64,000 bases of DNA from Vicia villosa (Eukaryota > Streptophyta > Magnoliopsida > Fabales > Fabaceae), in contig NW_026705909.1 of assembly GCF_029867415.1 (NCBI RefSeq), positions 248,001 through 312,000 of the forward strand. Reading direction: 5' to 3'. Position 1 is the stretch's first letter. Each line of letters starts with the position of its first letter. Below the pieces are notes generated by a model. It made no database searches and was not told the DNA's origin. It was given only the letters and a program-made list of their open reading frames with translations. A program made the position numbers and the translations under genes. This document shows positions 22,387 to 33,659 of this stretch, piece after piece.

Positions 22387-23457
22387 TGAAGGATAGAAAA
22401 ACACTTAGAAAGGGGGGGTTTGAATAAGTGTAGTTTTAAAACTCTTAAGATAAAAACAATTTGCACAATGATTTTTATCCTGGTTCGTTGTTAACTAAAC
22501 TACTCCAGTCCACCCCCTTGGAGTGATTTACCTCACTTGAGGATTTAATCCACTAATCAACCTTGATTACAATGGTTTTCCACTTAGATACCCTCTAAGT
22601 CTTCTAGAGTATTCTGATCACACCTTGATCACTCTAGGAACCTTTTACAAATGAATGTAAAATAAATTCTTACAAGAGTATTACAATGCTTCTTAATAAG
22701 CTATAATCACAACTGTGATATTTCTCTTAAGTTTAAGCTTAATCTCACTAAGATATTACAACAGTAATGAAGTGAGGTTGAAGATGAAGTTTGAGAGCTT
22801 TTGAATTTAACAGCATTTCTGTATGTTTGCGCAAAATGTTGTATTCAGCTTCTCATCAGAACTTCTATATATAGGCGTTTGAGAAGATGACCGTTGGGAG
22901 CATTTAATGCATTGCGTGATCCGTACAGCATTGAATTTAATATTTCATACTTTTGTCAACTACCTCGAGCCTTGCTTTTGTTGCTTTTACTGACTTTGCC
23001 GTTAATAGCTTCTAACGTTCCTTTTGTCAGTCAACGTAGCCTGCTATCCTGTACTTGCTTCTGATCTGATGTTTGTATAAACAACGTTTGAATATCATCA
23101 GAGTCAAACAGCTTGGTGCAGGGCATCTTCTTGTCTTCTGACCTTGAAGTGCTTCTAGCGTGATACCATGAGAACTTCAGTGCTTCTGCTTCTGATCTCA
23201 AGTTCTTCTGATGCTTCAATAGACCATGTTCTGATTCTGCTTGACCATCTTCTGATGTCTTGCCAGAGCATGTTTTGATGTTGCATGCTGAACCTTCTGA
23301 GTCAGTGCTTCTTGCGCTGATTTTGTGCATACTCTTTATATGATTCCTGAAATGGAAATTGCATAGGATTAGAGTACCACATTATCTCATACAAATTTCA
23401 TATACATTGTTATCATCAAAACTAAGAATATTGATCAGAACAATTCTTTTTCTAACA
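22387..23457 (-). repeat. 5' LTR of copia element A
   Basis: 1071 bp, partner of 9569-10629. TATA box at 22866-22875. U3 contains the same open frame (99 codons, 23330-23031) as the 3' LTR. Confidence 0.92.
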
Positions 23458-23462
23458 TTAAC
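23458..23462 (+). repeat. Target-site duplication of element A, right copy
   Basis: TTAAC, identical to 9564-9568. Confidence 0.9.
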
Positions 23463-24563
23463 TACAGAGGGAAAAGCCAAAGAAGAGTTTTAACAAAGAA
23501 AAGAAGAAAAGTCTTATGGCTACATGGGACGATTCAAAATCTTCTGGAGCAGAATCTGAATGAAAAGATGAACTTGCCAACATTGCCTTGATGGCCAGTA
23601 TATCAAGTGACCCTAGCTCATGAAGAAGAAGAGGTATTCTCTAACTTTTCTAGATCTCAATTAAAAGATAGCTTATCAGAAATTCTTGAAAAATATTAGA
23701 AACTTCAAATCAAATACAAGAACCTGAAACATGGTCTAGTATCTGATTATGAAGAATCTAGAAAACTAAAAGCAGAAAAATATGAATTAAAAGAAAAAAT
23801 AAAAATAAAAAGTGAAAATTAGTTATTAAAAACGATTTACAACAAACTCAGAAAGATTCTGACTCAGAAGTTTCAACTAGTTCTGATAGTATCATAAAAC
23901 AATATGATCAAAGTTTTCAAAATTTTCTAGCTAAAAGCATAGATCGAAGTAAGATGGCTTCAATGATCTATGGAGTTAGTAGAAATGCTAGAAAAGGTAT
24001 AGGATATGTGAAACCAAGAGGAGAAAAACCATATCAACCTAAGCATGTTGATGATATGGTCATAAAAATTACACCTATAAACTCTCACTTCACATATGGT
24101 CACACACATGATATAAAATATACTAGCAACTCCTAGTCTACAAATTCTATTGAGAAATCAAAACTCAATCAAAATTTAGTAAAACCTAACAACCAAGGAC
24201 CCAGAAAGATATGGGTACCTAAGGATAAAATCATCTATGTTGCAGATGTCCTTAACAGCAAGGTTGAAACACCAGTCATGGTACCTGGACTATGGATGCT
24301 CTCGACATATGACAGAAAGAAAGCATATGTTCCAAAGTCTGGAAGTTAAAGCTGGAGGTTACGTCGGTTTTGAAGGCAATCAGAAAGAACAAATCATTGA
24401 CTCTGAAACTATTGGTACTGAAGTCAGAACTTTTGAAATTGAAAGCTCAGAAGTTCCAACAAACACAGAAAAAGACAAGAATCTGGGAAATATAGATAAT
24501 CCAATCATAACAAGATATGCCTCCATAAACTCTGATAAATATCTTATGAGTTGGTATTTCTGA
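23463..24563 (+). pseudogene. gag 3' part and protease start of element B
   Basis: Continuation of the element B gag after the zinc knuckle: a basic KPKKSFNKEKKK stretch, an acidic coiled-coil-prone part with stops, then MASMIYGVSRNARKGIGYV and HFTYGHTHDIKY (23954-24136), matching SQLASMIYAVSGNKRVGIGY and QFKYGHSHDIRL of element A. The protease block WYLDYGCSRHMTERK starts near 24276 in the next frame; Ser of the DSG motif is Tyr here (DYG). Soon after GNQKEQIIDS the sequence jumps to linker-like EIESSEVPTNTEKDK, so integrase to RNase H are deleted. Confidence 0.8.
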
Positions 24564-25045
24564 TCGAAATATTTTTACTTTGGTTACCTAAATTTTTCTC
24601 GTGAACATCTGATAAATTACTCTTCTTAAGTCAGAAGGAAAATTGTCTCAGAAATTTTCCAAAAGATCTGGAAAATGCTAGGTATATCACACAGTTGACT
24701 AAATCAACAACTGTCAACCCTAAACGACAGATCACCTTCTAATGCTGAACACGTGTTCAAAATCTGAAAGGATGCATTGAGGCGCGAGTCACATCGGTAA
24801 CTGTTTTCAAAAAGTTTTACGCCATCCCTCTGTCAGAAATCATTATATTCTTAATCATTACTTTTATTTTCTTAATTATCATTAATATCATGTTTGTTTC
24901 CATTGTCTATATACATATATGTGCACATTCTCATTTCTCCCACTATCACTCACATTTCTCTTCTGCATTTGTGTTCTTATATTCTTGCTTTCTTCTCTTC
25001 TTGCAACCCATAACCCCTTTCTCAAACCCTAAGTTCTTTTAAACA
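24564..25045 (+). other. Non-coding spacer before the env-like remnant of element B
   Basis: No gene. It contains GAACACGTGTTCAAAATCTG, as in the spacer between RNase H and the env-like ORF in element A, which places it in the same part of the element. Confidence 0.5.
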
Positions 25046-25528
25046 ATGGATTTCTCTTCTTAACAACAGCATCAATCTCAAGATTTTTCTCCTCAAATCA
25101 ACCTTGAATAAAGGTACGTTGAACCTACAAGAACTCTTCTCACTCCATTTGATTCTCTTGAGGTTCTTTGTGAAATGCTTGTTGATTTTGAGAGCCTAAA
25201 AGAAAATGGGTGTGACATCTCTGAAGATCTTGCTTTTCAAGGATGGACAAGATTCTTTTACATGTTAATCAGTCTAGTTTTTCCAAAATTTGTTAAAGAA
25301 TTTTGGATTCACGCAACAACTTCAAACCATCAAGTAACATTCAATGTAATGGGGAAGAAAATCATTATCTCTGAAGAGCCTAAAAGAAAATGGGTGCGAC
25401 ATCTCTGAATATCTTGCTTTTCAAGGATGGACAATATTCTTTGATAAGTTAATCAGTCTAGTTTTTCCAAAATTTGTTAAAGAATTCTGGATTCATGCAA
25501 CAACTTCAAACCATCAAGTAACATTCTA
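25046..25528 (+). pseudogene. Env-like ORF start of element B, with a direct duplication
   Basis: It begins ATGGATTTCTC and has an early TAA. The open part (25175-25408) reads MLVDFESLKENG...LAFQGWTRFFYMLI...FVKEFWIHATT, aligning with the N-terminal block of the env-like ORF in element A. About 155 bp (from 25191) are repeated directly from 25376 with few changes. The fragment stops at the pectinesterase array; the rest of the ORF and the 3' LTR are gone. Confidence 0.75.
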
Positions 25529-25629
25529 TGATTCTAAATTTACTCTCACCTATAAAAAATGATACATACAAAAAATATATTGTTAGAAGAACAATGCATT
25601 AAAGAACATTATTACAAATTAAAACAATA

Positions 25630-25954
25630 ATGACTTCCATTCACATTCACATTTGTGATCACCATACTTGTAGTCTTTACCACTACATGTTATGTTACTG
25701 ATGCCTCTAGTGTCTTTATGTGTTTAGAGTGTCTTAATGTCAACTCTGTTGACTATATCGTCTCACTGAAGAAGTTGGGAGATAAGATGAACCATGATAG
25801 CTATATGTTATTTGAGCTCAAGAATGTTAGAAATGAGAGTGTTACTCCATCATGCATTAAGTTGTTTGAGTTGTCCAAAGAAGAATTTAACATGTGTGTC
25901 AGTCTTCAAGGTATGACTTTTATTCATTCTATTATATTTTTCTATATTTTTTAA
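25630..25954 (+). pseudogene. Pectinesterase/PMEI first-exon pseudogene, copy 1
   Basis: Plant type-II pectinesterases have a signal peptide and a PMEI pro-domain before the catalytic domain. After ATG at 25630 an extra T in ATTTGTGATC shifts the frame. The open part from 25655 shows a hydrophobic signal-like start, then SVDYIVSLKKLGDKMNHDSYM and SCIKLFELSKEEF, resembling the PMEI DC..L..LS...L pattern. No catalytic exon follows within this unit. Confidence 0.6.
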
Positions 25955-26589
25955 TATTTAAGTGTAAACATTCTTTTAATAAAATAAAAAATATACAAAA
26001 TATGTTATTCTTAAATTGAACTATTTAAATACAAAAATATTATAATCACTCAGGGTGGTCCACTTAAAAAGTTCATAAGAGTAATCTTTTGTCTTACCAA
26101 ATAGCATATGAAGCTGGTTTGTTCAAATAATTTGAACTCTTTAAGATGATATCCTTATGAATTAATTTAGTATGTCGGTCCCTATTTTTAGAATTAAAGA
26201 TACATTTAATAAAATATTTAATTGGATGAAAATAAGGAGACTAAATAAGTCTTAATTAAATGTGTGATTTTGGTGAAAACATATCAACTTTTTTTTTTGT
26301 TAAACACCTGTTAAATTTATTTTTTAGTGTTGATTTTCATTAAGAGTCAAATTTTCATTTCCTATTTTTTAAATGTTTATTTCATGAGAAATTCTAATTT
26401 TTACATTAGCAGAGTTGTTGCAAAGTCTTTGTAACTCAATTTAGAAAAACTACTTTTATGTACATGATATCACATCGTTTGTATGAGCTATAATTCCACA
26501 TTTACTCTCACCTATAATGATACATAAAAAAAATTGTTACAAGAGCAATGTCCTAAAGAATACTTTTAAAAATTAAAACAATAACGGCT

Positions 26590-26880
26590 TCCATTAACAC
26601 TCACATTCGTGATTACCATACTTGTGCTCTTTGCCTCTACATGTTATGCTGCTAATGTCTCTAGTCTCACTATGAGTCTAGAGTGTCTTAATATCAACTC
26701 TGTGGACTATATTGTATCACTAAAAGAGTTGAGAGATAAGGTTAACCATAATAGCTATATGTTATTCGAGCTCAAGAATGTTAGAAATGAGGGTGTTATT
26801 TCATCATGTATTAACTTGTTTGAGTTATCTAAAGAAGAATTTAGCAGGTGTGTCATCGGTTGAAAGTTTTAAAGATATAA
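26590..26880 (+). pseudogene. Pectinesterase/PMEI first-exon pseudogene, copy 2
   Basis: Close relative of the first-exon copy about 960 bp upstream, with the same extra T near the start. The open part 26609-26863 carries SVDYIVSLKELRDKVNHNSYM and SCINLFELSKEEF. It lacks a catalytic exon. Confidence 0.6.
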
Positions 26881-27538
26881 CTTTTTTTCATTCTACTATA
26901 ATTTTCTATATTCGGTAAGATTTAAGTATAAATATTTTTTTAATGAAATAAAATTTTACAAAATATACTATTCTTAAATTGAACTATTTAAATACAAAAA
27001 TATTATAATCACTCAAAGTTCATTAGAGTAATATTTTTTTTACTAAATTACATATGAAGTTGGTTTGTTCAAATAATTAAAACTCTTTAACATGATTTCC
27101 ATATGAATTAATTAATTTAGAATGTCGGTTCCTATTTTAAAAATTGAAGATACATTTAATAAAATATTTAATAGGCTGAAAATAAGAAGACTAAATAAGT
27201 CTTAATTAAATGTGTAATTTTGCTGAAAACATATCAACTATTTTTTTTAGTTAGACTCCTATTAAATTTATTTTTTAGTGTTGATTTTATTAAGAGCCAA
27301 ATTTTCATTTCCTATTTTGTAAATGTTTATTTCATGAGAAATCATAATTATTACATTAGCAGAGTTGTTTCAAAGTCTCCGTAACTGAATTTAGAAATGC
27401 TACTTTTATGTATATGATATCATATCGTTTGTGTGACCTATCATTCCACATTTACTCTCTCAAATTAAGAATGATACATACAAAAAATATTGTTATATGA
27501 GCAATGCACTGAAAGTGTTAAAGGTATAACTTTTATTG

Positions 27539-27540
<2 letters not shown>

Positions 27541-27584
<44 letters not shown>
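27541..27584. repeat. (TA)n microsatellite
   Basis: About 22 uninterrupted TA units inside the pectinesterase-derived array. Confidence 0.95.
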
Positions 27585-27587
<3 letters not shown>

Positions 27588-27863
27588 TTAAGTATGATTT
27601 TTTTTAATTAAATAAAAAATATACAAAATATGCTATTCTAAAATTGAACTATTTAAATACAAAAATATCATAATGAGTCAGGGTGGTACACTTAAAAAGT
27701 TCATAAGAGTAATCTTTTTCTTACTAAATCACATAAAAAGTTGGTTTGCTTCAATAATTAAAACTCGGTTTGAACGAATAATTAAAACTCTTTAACATGA
27801 TATTCTTATGAATTAATTTATTTAGTATGTCGGTCTCTATTTTTAGAATTAAAGATATTTTTA

Positions 27864-28134
27864 AGGGTTAATAGTCAATAGTAGCGATATTTGGTTTACC
27901 CCCTTTTAAAAAAAAAAATTGTATTATCCCCCTGTAATATTTGGGTACCCCCTAAACGTGTAAAAACCAGGGAGTAAAATCAAAAAAATATATTTTACAG
28001 GGGGATAATTTTCCCTCTTAGGGGGCAAAAGACTTACAATTTTAATATTATAGGGGGGTAATACAAAATTTTTTTTTAAAAGAGGGTAAACCGAATATCG
28101 CTACTATTGCAGGGGGAAAATGACTATTAACCCT
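27864..28134. mobile_element. Foldback MITE-like element, 271 bp
   Basis: The ends AGGGTTAATAGTC...GACTATTAACCCT are inverted, and further blocks (AGTAGCGATATTYGGTTTACC, the A-rich part, ATTATCCCCCT) are also inverted, so most of the element folds on itself. One arm lacks about 12 nt near the tip. It is flanked by ATTTTTA on both sides (27857-27863, 28135-28141); sister array units have the site once. No coding frame. The superfamily is not certain. Confidence 0.75.
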
Positions 28135-28499
28135 ATTTTTAATAAAATATTTAGTTTGTTGAAAATAAGAAGACAAAATAAGTCTTAAATAAATGTGTAA
28201 TTTTGGTAAAAACCTATAAACCTTTTTTTTAGCTATTTTCCTACTAAGTTTATTAATTTAGTGTGGCTTTTCAATAAGAGCCAAATTTTCATTTCCAATT
28301 TTTTTAATGTTTATTTCATGAGAAATCCTAATTATTACATTAGCAGAGTTGTTGCAAAGTCTTCACTCCTCAATTTAAAAATGCTACTTTTATGTACATG
28401 ATATCAGATCATTTGTATGACCTATGATTCGACATTAACTCTCACCTATTAAGAATGATACATATAAAAAATATTTTTATAAGAGCAATGCACTGAAAA

Positions 28500-28752
28500 A
28501 CATTTTACAAATTAAAACAACAAGGACTTTCATTCACACTCACATTGTGATCACCATCAAAGTTATCAGAATCTAGTTTTTACCTTGAGTCATTTTGCCT
28601 AGGTAAAATCGAAACGTAAAATCATTGAGTTTATCTTATGTTAAAATAATATTAAATTTATATACACGACACACACAAACACGCGTTCGCACACACACAT
28701 GTTAAAATAATAAAATTTATAAACACATGAGCACTCACGCGCGCACGCACAT

Positions 28753-28833
<81 letters not shown>

Positions 28834-29165
28834 CATCAACGACTTAAAATTGTAATTTAACTATAAAGAAAAAATATAGTATGTCGCCATGATAAAGTGT
28901 TATATTTTTATTCTTGTTATATCTTCATCTTCAACTTAATCAAAAGTTAATTTTTTTACAACATCATCTTCGTTAGTATATTCATGTTCAACTTGATTAA
29001 GTTCATCTCTAGATGAGAAATATTTTACAATAATATTACTAATATATGAATGTAAATAAAATAAAAAAGCGTGAAACAAGTTTTTATAGGGAAAAATATA
29101 AAATATGTTTTTTAAAATTTGATCATAAAAGGTAAAATCGAGCCAAAGAGTAAAATAAAATGATT
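28500..29165 (+). repeat. Large direct repeat, copy 1
   Basis: The block starting with TTTTACAAATTAAAACAACA and ending ATGATTTGG is repeated at 30845-31655. Both hold CACA/CGCG-rich tracts, a TA or TA/TG microsatellite and the same downstream AT-rich sequence. It is a segmental duplication inside the array. Confidence 0.75.
28756..28830. repeat. (TA)n(TG)n compound microsatellite
   Basis: About 21 TA units followed by about 17 TG units. The corresponding place in the second copy of the surrounding duplicated block has only TA. Confidence 0.95.
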
Positions 29166-29470
29166 TGGATCTTATTCCATACCTTCACTTGATTCAGATT
29201 TATCATGCAAAAATTTGGCAGGCATATTCCAGAACCATCTTCATGGAATGTCACTTAAGTGAGGTGGTAGATGCCGAAGAATGGCTGAAGTGGGGTCGCA
29301 CATACTATGCACATGATACACTTTACACTTTATTATGTAGAATATAAGAATTATGGACTAGGAGATAAAGTAAAGAATCGAGTTAAATGGTCAGGGTACC
29401 ATGTTCTTACTCATCCTAAACAGGCTTTAAACTTCACGATTGACATTTGATTTCTGAATATTATTGGTTA
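29160..29470 (+). pseudogene. Pectinesterase catalytic C-terminal exon fragment
   Basis: WQAYSRTIFMECHLSEVVDAEEWLKWG...HDTLY (29217-29325), then in another frame YYVEYKNYGLGDKVKNRVKW and GYHVLTHPKQALNFTID, matches the last part of plant pectinesterases (GRPWK.YSRT...GW..W.....TLYY.EY.N.GPG....RV.W.GYH). Frame changes and stops make it dead. The conserved RPW reads KIW. It sits among first-exon repeats. Confidence 0.8.
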
Positions 29471-30844
29471 TCATCGACCGGGGTATCTTTCACATCTTAT
29501 TGATATCATATCGTTTGTGTGACCTATGATTCCACATTTACTCTCTCCTATTAAGAATGATACATACAAAAAATATTGTTATATGAGCAATGCACTGAAA
29601 GTCTTAAAGGTATAACTTTTATTGATTTTATTATATATATTTTTTTAAATTTAAGTATAAACATTTTTTTAATTAAATAAAAAATATACAAAATATGTTA
29701 TTCTAAAATTGAACTATTTAAATACAAAAATATTATAATCACTCAGGGTGGTCCACTTAAAAAGTTCATAAGAGTAATCTTTTTCTTACTAAATCACATA
29801 AAAAGTTGGTTTGCTCTAATAATTAAAACTCTTATATCCTTATGTCGGTCTCTATTTTTAGAATTAAAGATACTTTTGATAAAATATTTAATTTGTTGAA
29901 AATAAGAAGATAAAATAAGTCTTAGATAAATGTGTAATTTTGGTGAAAATTATTTTTTAAAATTATTTTCCCATTAAATTTATTTTTTAGTGTGGCTTTT
30001 CATTAAGCGCCAAATTTTCATTTCCTATTTTTTAAATGTTTATTTCATGAGAAATCCTAATTATTACATTAGCAGGGCTGTTGCAAAGTCTCCGTAGCTC
30101 AACTTAAAAATGCTACATTTTTGTACATTATATCACATCTTTTGTGTGAGCTATGATTCCACATTTACTCTCACCTATAAAGAATGATACATACCAAAAA
30201 ATATATTGTTACAAGAGCAATGCATGAAGAATATTTTTACAAATTGAAACAATAATGGCTTCCATTCACACTTACGTTTGTGATCACCATACTTGTACAC
30301 TTTACCTCAACATGTTATGTTACTGATGCCTCTAATCTCCGTAACTCAATTTTAAAATGCTACTTTTATGTACATGATATCATATCGTTTGTGTGACCTA
30401 TGATTCCACATTTACTTTCTCATATTAAGAATGATACGTACAAAAAATATTTATAAGAGCCAAATTATTTTATTTAGTATGTCGGTCTCTATTTTTAGAA
30501 TTAAAGATACTTTTAATAAAATATATAATTTGTTGAAAATAAGAAGAAATAAGTCTTAAATAAATGTGTAATTTTGGTCAAAACTTATATACTATTTTTT
30601 TAGTTATTTTCCTATTAAATTTATTTTTTAATGTGCATTTTCATTAAGAGCCAAATTTTCATTTTGTATTTTTTAAATGTTTATTTCATGAGAAATCCTA
30701 ATATTACATTAGCAAGTTGTTGCAAAGTCTCCGAACCTCAACTTAGAAATTCTACTTTTATGTACATGATATCACATCATTTGTATGACCTATGATTCGA
30801 CATTTACTCTCATTTATTAAGAATGATACACATAAAAAATATTG

Positions 30845-31134
30845 TTATAAGAGAAATGCACTGAAAAACATTTTACAAATTAAAACAACAATGACTTCCA
30901 TTCACACTCACATTGTGATCACCGTCAAGATTGTCAGAATCTAGTTTTTACCTTGACTCATTTGTCTAGGTAAAATCGAAATGTAAAACCAAAGCGCAAA
31001 ATCATAGAGTTTATCTTATATTAAAATAATATTAAATTTATATACACAACACACACACAAACACACGTCCCCACACACACTCATGTTAAAATATTATAAA
31101 ATTTATATACGCATGTGCACTCACGCGCGCACAT

Positions 31135-31213
<79 letters not shown>

Positions 31214-31655
31214 GTAAATGCATCAATGATTTAAAATTGTAATTTAACTATAAAGCAAAAATATAGTCGCCATGATAAAGTGTTATATTTTTATTCTTGT
31301 ATCAAACTACATAAATTACCTCCAAATCATAAAAAGTAACATCCAAGTAATTATTCTAAAAAACAAGAGTTTTATATGTTTTTCAAGTTCAAAATAACAA
31401 GTGTTTACATCTTCTTCTTCAACTTAATCAAAAGTTCAATTTTTTACAACATCATCTTTGTTAGTATATTCATGTTTAACTTGATTAAATTCATCTCTAG
31501 ATGAGAAAATTTCTTCAATAATATTACTAATATATGAATGCAAATAAAATTAAAAAGCGTGAAAGAAGTTTTCATGGGGCAAAATATAAAATATGCTTTT
31601 TAAAATTTGACCAAAAAAAGTAAAATTGAGACAAAGAGTAAAATCAAACGATTTG
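30845..31655 (+). repeat. Large direct repeat, copy 2
   Basis: Second copy of the block at 28500-29165. It is longer, with about 120 extra bp near 31300-31420 and a longer TA tract. Confidence 0.7.
31138..31213. repeat. (TA)n microsatellite with GTA interruptions
   Basis: About 37 TA units broken twice by TG at 31175 and 31187. Confidence 0.95.
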
Positions 31656-31829
31656 GTTATGCAATTACAATTTCTATATACTTTAAGTGTTAGACTCTGA
31701 AGGTTGATTATGCGATTACAATTGCTATATACTTTAAGTGTTTGAGTTGATTCCTGAGTGACAGTTTTTAAGCTTATGAAAATTTAATTGTTGCTTGCAT
31801 ATGAATTAATATTTGATTTTGGTAATTTG

Positions 31830-32918
31830 TGAAGGAGTGAAAAACACTTAGAAAGGGGGGGCTTGAATAAGGATTGTTTCTAAAAATGAGAGATAAAAAA
31901 TAATCACACAGTTATTTTTATCCTGGTTCGTTGTTAATCAAACTACTCTAGTCCACCCCTTACAAAGTGATTTACCTCAACTGAGGATTTAATCCACTAA
32001 TCAGCCTTGATTACAATGGTATTCCACTTAGGCAACTTCTAAGTCTTCTAGAGTATACAGATCACAACTTGATCACTCTAGGAATTCTTTTTACAAAATA
32101 GTAAACAATATTACAAGAGTTTAAAGTGCTTCTTAATAAGCTATAGTCACCAAGTGATTTTTCTCTCAAGATTAAGTTCTAACATTCACAAAGATATTAC
32201 AGATTTGTGAGGTTGAAGATGGAGTTTCTTTGTTGTTTGTGAGATAGCCTGTAAATCAATTTGGCAGCGTAAGGTCTCTTAGAATGTGTGTTTTTCTTCA
32301 GCAATCAGAACTTCTCTTTTATAGGAAGTGAGAAAAGTGACTGTTGAATAGCATTAAATGCTTTACGTAAATAATACACTGCTGCATTTAATGTTTCACT
32401 CTTTTGTCAACTACCTCGAGCCATGCTTCAACTGCTCTTGCTGACTTTGCCTTTTGTAGCTTCTAACGTTCCATTTGTCAGTCAGACAGATCTGACGTTG
32501 TAGCTTTTTCATCTTGTACTTGCTTCTGGACTCAGACTATTAGAATGACGTTTGAATATCAGAGTCTTCAGCGTTGGTGCAGATGCAACTTCAGTCATCA
32601 GACTTTGGAAGTTCTTTGTAGCGTGATGCCATCAGATCTTCAGATCCTTGCTTCTGATTGCCATCTTCGGATGCCTTCCAGATCATGTTCTAATTTTCTC
32701 AAGACCATCTTCTGATGTCTTCCAGACCATGTTCTGATGAAGCCATCCAGATCTTCTGGGCTAGAGCTTATGAATGATGATTTAGTGCATACTCTCTTAG
32801 TCTTTTCCTGAAATGGAAAACGTGGATAATTAGAGTACCACATTGTCTTATACAAAATTCATATATAATGTTATCATCAAAACTAGAAATATTGATCAGA
32901 ACATTTCATGTTCTAACA
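31830..32918 (-). repeat. 3' LTR of copia element D
   Basis: 1089 bp, TGAAGGAGTG...TTCTAACA on the plus strand. It is homologous to the LTRs of A but clearly diverged; the U3 open frame found in A and E is not kept. TATA-like CTATAAAAG at 32324-32316 on the element strand. Confidence 0.88.
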
Positions 32919-32933
32919 ATCTCCCCCTTTTTT
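32919..32933 (-). other. Polypurine tract of element D
   Basis: AAAAAAGGGGGAGAT on the element strand, directly before the LTR. Confidence 0.75.
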
Positions 32934-33659
32934 ATGATGACAAAAACATACAGAATTGAAATGAATTTGTATCCAGAATATCAGATGAAAAAGACAATAC
33001 CCAAATATAGCATAAAAGCATATTAATCAGAGTGTGTAAATATGTCTCTCCCTGATATTAACAATCCCCCCTGTGATTAATACTAGAAGAATTTATAAAT
33101 AAAAGACTTCCCTGAGTATTTTCCATTTCAAAGCTTTCTTTCAGAGCTTCCATTGGACAGCTTCAAAGCTTTGAATTTTTCTTTAGAATACTTCGCTTAT
33201 CAGAGCATCAAAGTAGATTGCTTCAGATCTTTTCAATTTCTTGTATCAAAGCATTAAACTTTGTTTGCTTTAAATCTTTGAAAGATTTTCTCGAGATACG
33301 TTTCTCCCCTTTTTGAACTTTTTCAGATTATCACATTCCTGCCAAAACTCTCAGAGACAAAAAACTTGCAAATATTTTTAGGAATGTTGAGACTTAAACC
33401 CAGCAAATGATATAATAAATCAATTCAAATAATATGTTTCTCCTCCTTTTTGTCATAACATCAAAAAGTATAACAAATTCAGATGAAAGACACACAAAAA
33501 ATGAAGAAAGAAATTTCATTGATTAATTCAGAGTGTTCACAATCAGATGCAAAAAACAAATGCAAGAAACAAAGAAAACTTTAAACAAAGACTCAAGGCT
33601 GCTAGCAGATTCTTGATCTCAGCAGTTTCTTCTGCCTGCTTCTTGGAGGATTCTTCAGA
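32934..33659 (-). other. 3' untranslated region of element D
   Basis: No coding frame. CAGAAG-type repeats as in element A; a weaker second purine tract near 33063-33070. Confidence 0.5.

Larger units (their letters stand above)
9569..23457 (-). mobile_element. Copia element A (SIRE/Maximus-type), full length, holding a solo LTR
   Basis: Complete Ty1/copia element on the minus strand, flanked by TTAAC. It is 13,889 bp in all, about 10.35 kb once the 3.53-kb solo LTR (16919-20448) and its duplication are removed. The order is 5' LTR, PBS, gag, protease, integrase, RT, RNase H, long env-like ORF, polypurine tract, 3' LTR. That order, the roughly 1.07-kb LTRs and the third ORF mark the SIRE lineage. 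The LTRs differ at about 27 sites plus one 10-bp indel. gag and pol carry frameshifts and stops; the third ORF is open. Confidence 0.92.
7485..25528 (+). mobile_element. Copia element B (SIRE-type), old, internally deleted, split by element A
   Basis: Present as 7485-9568 and 23463-25528. It has a 5' LTR, a PBS for initiator tRNA-Met, gag and the start of protease, then jumps to the env-like region. Integrase, RT and RNase H are missing, and no 3' LTR is found: the element ends where the pectinesterase repeats begin. Many stops show that it is the oldest copia copy here. It is interrupted within gag, right after the zinc knuckle, by element A with duplication TTAAC. Confidence 0.85.
25530..31655 (+). 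repeat. Pectinesterase-derived direct repeat array
   Basis: The upstream-region motif GATTCCACATTTACTCTCACC, allowing a few changes, recurs at about 25530, 26492, 27442, 28436, 29528, 30155, 30402 and 30793 (and again at 39034 beyond element D). The first three spacings are about 950 bp. Each unit starts with the promoter region and, when complete, a PMEI-type first exon, followed by shared AT-rich intron-like sequence. Later units are increasingly deleted. Microsatellites and a MITE have been added. Confidence 0.75.
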
